A DNA stretch of 31,928 nucleotides, from the NCBI RefSeq assembly GCF_000485595.1, contig NW_014579491.1, positions 1 through 31,928 of the forward strand, in the 5' to 3' direction. The position numbers and the translations under genes were made by a program. Shown piece by piece: positions 28,398-31,928 of this stretch. How positions within the stretch are numbered: the stretch's first letter is position 1; every line of letters starts with the position of its first letter. A model generated the notes under the pieces. It did not search any database and had not been told where the DNA came from. It was given only the letters and a program-made list of their open reading frames with translations. The stretch comes from Priapulus caudatus. Taxonomy: Eukaryota; Priapulida; Priapulimorpha; Priapulimorphida; Priapulidae.

Positions 28398-28689
28398 ATG
28401 ACTGAGAAGCAAATGCGAAGAATTAATCCATCTTCCTTTCAGCCAGGACACCTGCCCTGGAACCTCGGAAGGAAGGAAGCGTCGGGCGTCGCCCCCATCG
28501 GGAAATGCCTGAAGAGAGCCACGCGGAGCGAAGCAGAGCTGGTAGGAAGACAGCTTACTCTGCGACCAACACCCGATCCACCCAGTTCTTGCGAGAGTAG
28601 GGCTCGCGATAGCTCAGCAGATAAACTGGAGTCGTATATGCTCGTGCACATGCCGTCGGTGGCTGCGATGGTGCAGGAAGTCGTGCGAG
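28398..28689 (+). CDS. Possible exon: basic protein with G-H-x-P-W-N-x-G motif
   Basis: ATG at 28398 opens MTEKQMRRINPSSFQPGHL, then PWNLGRKEASG, a GC-rich Arg/Ser/Pro stretch (LRPTPDPPSS), and LESYMLVHMPSVAAMVQEVV. It ends at CGAG|GTGAGT (28690), a strong donor. A good acceptor (CATCTTCCTTTCAG) also lies at 28441-28442 in the same frame, so the exon may start at 28443 instead. The F-x-P-G-H-x-P-W-N-x-G start followed by Y-x-L-V-H-x-P-S resembles N-termini of some invertebrate transposon-encoded proteins, as far as I can recall. This is tentative. Without splicing the frame ends at TGA 28706. Confidence 0.4.
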
Positions 28690-28775
28690 GTGAGTACAGT
28701 GCCTGATGACAGTGTTGTCAGCCGATATTCATCCTGAAATACTCAAAAAGTCACATTGTCACATGTATGTCTGTA

Positions 28776-28823
28776 TAGGGTTAGGGTTAGGGTTAGGGAT
28801 AGGGTTAGGGTTAGGGTTAGGGA
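28776..28823 (+). repeat. Interstitial (TTAGGG)n telomeric repeat
   Basis: About eight TTAGGG units with one variant (GGGATAGGG) in the middle. DNA continues for more than 3 kb on the right, so this is not a chromosome end. Confidence 0.97.
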
Positions 28824-31100
28824 GTACCCGTGTTATAAATCATATATTATAAGGAATTCTTGACTTGTTTTACGGGTATTAGCGGAACGAGCTTGTTTTT
28901 ATTTCTTTACAATTGTTTCACAATTGCCGGACTCTCATCGAAGCCAGGTCACTGCAATTAAACAAACTTCAGTTATAAACAAATTAAACCACTTGCGTAC
29001 ACAAAGTAAACAATCGCCTTTAACTGCGACAGTTATCATCTAGAACCTATAATACATAATTTCCTACCTTTACTGGCAACAACAATCCCAATCCTTTTAA
29101 CACACACTATAACGTCGAATTTCAGCGAGATGACACCACTATAAGACACACAACCCAACATTAATACAATCCGCCTCAGACAAGTTGCCGCAGCCAATCA
29201 CAACAAACCTCTACATGGCGCATGACAGAAAAAGAAAAGCATATTGTTCTTCCAGAGCTTACGTCACTTCGAGAACACAAACGTCCGTGACGCAAACATT
29301 TTATGGTTCTCTACACACCCCCCTCTGACCCATCCGCAGTGACTTCAGAACAACATGTCTATATAGGAACCTACTATACACTAGCTTTTCAATTAACTGA
29401 CTTTCTGTGACGCCTAATCAGAGGCCTCTTGCAAAACATATTTGTGAATCGGTCTTCACATATCTACTGAGCTCTACGATCTAAACTTTTCCGAGCAACT
29501 ACCCTAACTTATGGCCATTTTTATATCGACCCGGAATTCACGCACTAATAAACCAACTCCTAGTGGCACGCCACCCCGTGAACCGTCCACCTCTCCACCA
29601 TCAACACTAGGCTTTGCCTACCGCGAGGCTGCTTTGTACGGTGCGTATGCCATTATGGCACGTTTTACTTGTTAGCCAAGGGGCAGATAATCTTCGTATC
29701 CACCTCGTTTCTCAGTACTTTGATCGGCTAGGTTATTTGTGGCATGTTTCCCACCACGCCTCGGTTTATTTAAGGTAGTCACCATCTTCTCTTTTAGATC
29801 CCCCGTAAGGCCTTAAGCTGTTATTATCCTCATAGCAGTAGCCAGGGCTTTAGGCACGAAAGCGCGTATTCCTCCATTACTTTCCGAGCATACATCATTT
29901 TTTTTCACGGTCGTACTACCGAACATTGCGTCAACCATCGGTCGCGCTATTTATTATTTCTGAACCTCATTTCGCGCTTTCAGCATATATACGTCAGCTC
30001 AGCGATTCATCTTTCAGCATTTTATTGAGCCGACTAATGCTCTTCAGTATCATTTTCGCCTTGAGGCACCGATCCAGCTTCCTTTGACACCTCCCATGAA
30101 TTTTGACTTGCATGCCGGTGCGTTGGAATAGTACTAGTCGATTGCCTTTTTTGCTATCAAACGAGGCATTGAATCCTTTTTCCATTGCCATTCGGCGAGT
30201 TTTAGCGCTCTTAACTCTTGGTCGCCCTTTTCTCGCTTTAGGTTTGTTCGTTTTTTGTCAGACCACACCTGATTGCGTCTTCTCTGCGGCTTTATTGAAC
30301 GCCGTGATAGTTTCAAGAAATCGATGTCACGTTTTCCTATGACGTGCGTCACCTCAATGTGTTAGCTCGTAGTAGCTTCAGATAGGTAACAAATTTTTCA
30401 ATCAACATATCTTCCTTTTTTGGCTTTTAATTCGCTTTGATGTAACCAGTATTAGAACCGGAAAAGTCGACGCTAATACGGCTTTTTAATGGGGTATTTT
30501 CCGGACCCAAACGTACTAGAGCAGTTCCGGCAAGGAGGATTACAATATAACCTAACACCCAGTTTCCCATTAGCTGCTTTGGACACCGCTTGGATGCTGA
30601 CCGTCGGGCAGGACACGGCAGCTGATATTGCCATTACTTACATCAGTTGATGGATTTACAGGCTTGGATACCGCTACAACCAATATTTTATCCGCGAAGA
30701 CTGGATAGGTAGATGCTGCGGTTCCGATATGCCCGTATTTGGTTTCTATATTTGGAAGGTGCCTATTTTTTGCGATAAGCGTCTTTGTCAACTACGTGGC
30801 GCTGCGGTCAGAATCACTTAGACTGTTTCGCATGTTTCTTGAGCAGGGCTGACTTTCGGGCTTGCTGAAGGTCCTATTCACCCACCCTTTTTTTTATGAT
30901 CCCTTCTCCAGCCACTGGACTCAGCTTAGCCAACTTGTTGATCCTGGCACCGGTTCCTTTATGATTACCAGCTGCTCAGATCCTTATATTGTTCTTTTTT
31001 CTGCGCCCATAACTTTTTCGGTCTCTTGAAACTTTTTTTAGGCGCACAATACCATCGATCGCGGCTTCCAATTCTGTAACTGACAAGGTGACGGTGCTGA
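28824..31100. other. Mostly unrecognised sequence with decayed minus-strand coding look
   Basis: No gene is called with confidence. On the minus strand, 30320-29994 reads as a Lys/Arg-rich protein (MEKGFNASFDSKKGNRLV, then QVKIHGRCQRKLDRCLKA) with an in-frame stop. 30791-30570 reads IAKNRHLPNIETKYGHIG, then DGQHPSGVQ. 31080-30990 reads TELEAAIDGIVRLKK. These could be pieces of one decayed element ORF, but I know no family for them. 28830-29980 is AT-rich with no signal. Confidence 0.3.
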
Positions 31101-31176
31101 TAAAGCTCCTTTCCATCTTCTTCAGTATTTTTTTGTTGGCACAGTTTAAGCCTTATAATCGCAGCCAGCCCAGCGG

Positions 31177-31400
31177 CAGGGCCGGCACTCAAGCAGTAGT
31201 GGGGGGCCGGGGGCACGCAATTGGCTTTGTGTTGGGCCCCTATAGTCGGTGTATTTTTTCTTTTCATTGCTTTGCAAAATCAGGAGAGTATTTCCTTTCG
31301 TGTAATTCAACAAATTCTCAATGTCAATTCTTCTATAGCCTAATACTGAGGTTTTACACAGTCTTTCATAGTTCGGCTTCACATCGTTGGTTTTCATGTT
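31177..31400 (-). mobile_element. hAT-like transposon end with transposase C-terminal remnant
   Basis: CAGGGCCGGCACTC at 31177 is a typical hAT terminal sequence, followed by a GGGGGCCGGGGGCAC block. Inward on the minus strand a decayed frame reads YERLCKTSVLGYRRIDIENL and then LNYTKGN, matching position by position the E-R-L..L..I-x-x-x..I-D-x-x-x-L/I-I-x-x-F end of hAT transposases, with frame slips. The outer flank (31169-31176) might hold the 8-bp target site; the other end is not identified. Confidence 0.4.
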
Positions 31401-31928
31401 GATTTATAGATCAACTTGAATTATTACAAAACATGACCTCTTCAACCAGCCACTATCAATTCAGAGCACCATCAATGAAAGATAGGATTCTCAGAGCAAT
31501 TTCGGTATTATGGGGTAAAGTGTCCTTTCAGCGCTGTAAAACAGCACATTAAATTCCAGTCATCAAAGAAACAAGCATTTTTTAGGAAACGCATCACTCA
31601 ACGTTACTGCCTAAGAATTTTGTGCGATCACAATTAGCGACTTTAATTTTAGGATCTCTAAATAGTCGGGGGCCCGGGCGCACGCTGCGCCCTGTTTTGC
31701 CCCGCCCTCTAGATTTTCTCTAGTAGAGCCAGTGCGGCAGGCACGTTCCGCGCCAGCGTGATACGTCATGTTTACGAGTGAACGTTATCGATTAATAACC
31801 CTGATGACATTGCTCTTCTTTCCGGCAGCTTCAATCAGATTTACTGCTCCTGTCCTTTCTGATCTCCTCGCCGCAGCGCTGCCCTGAAAAACATCCTCCT
31901 TGTTTTTACAGCTGGCCAAGTCTTCTCA
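31401..31928. other. No gene seen
   Basis: It contains a GC-rich block GGGGGCCCGGGCGCACGCTG (31669-31690) that loosely resembles the hAT end at 31177 in the opposite sense. Otherwise nothing is recognised. Confidence 0.4.

Noticed and set aside
28776-28823. Chromosome end
   Set aside because: Only about eight units, and complex DNA continues for 3 kb on the far side.
28776-28823. Functional link between TTAGGG repeats and the Rap1-like Myb exons
   Set aside because: They are several kb apart in repeat-rich DNA, and the Myb assignment is tentative. Co-occurrence is most simply chance.

Overview
The window is eukaryotic and almost certainly from an invertebrate animal. It has no operons or ribosome-binding sites. 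Coding sequence comes as short GC3-rich pieces bounded by AG acceptors and GT donors, set in AT-rich non-coding DNA full of diverged transposons. There are (TTAGGG)n repeats, two PHD-finger LINEs of a kind common in marine invertebrates, pogo/Tigger-like DDE transposase fragments and a probable hAT end. I cannot name the species.

Layout. 1-191 (-) is an exon of a multi-pass membrane protein. 1473-2500 (+) holds coiled-coil exon fragments. 2562-3125 carries a pogo-like DDE fragment, followed by a GC-rich exon-like block (to 3316) and an internally deleted copy of a repeat called here family A (3390-4250). 4580-5010 holds unrecognised decayed coding sequence. 5328-5639 is a minisatellite flanked by single Ns.

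From about 5641 to 25200 the sequence is one large imperfect inverted repeat. The left arm is 5641-11765, the spacer is 11766-13827 and the right arm is 13828-25200. Both arms carry, in mirror order, a 106-bp Myb-like exon, a GC-rich repeat, a pogo-like transposase region, a conserved 16-bp hairpin pair, an AT-rich segment X and family A. The arms differ by later events. The left arm has an extra piece (8400-9165) with a coiled-coil exon and a partial duplication (9166-9890). The right arm has about 2.5 kb of other sequence (15424-17917), a 3.6-kb LINE inserted in the transposase linker (18946-22559), and about 1 kb replacing the DDE catalytic part (22979-23930). The spacer holds a kinesin motor-domain exon (11984-12177), an indel-rich third transposase copy and a 315-bp LINE 3' tail.

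25201-27347 is a second LINE, with a PHD/coiled-coil/RNA-binding-like ORF1 and an endonuclease ORF2 that lacks reverse transcriptase. 28398-28689 is an exon-like ORF followed by an interstitial telomeric tract. 28830-31928 is mostly unrecognised, with a hAT-like end near 31177.

The most interesting items are a 2A-like ribosome-skipping motif between a hydrophobic leader and the PHD finger of the first LINE, and the Myb-like exon pair. The two copies of that exon differ strongly while the DNA around them is nearly identical. Several copies are rich in indels and frameshifts, so sequencing or assembly error must be kept in mind.
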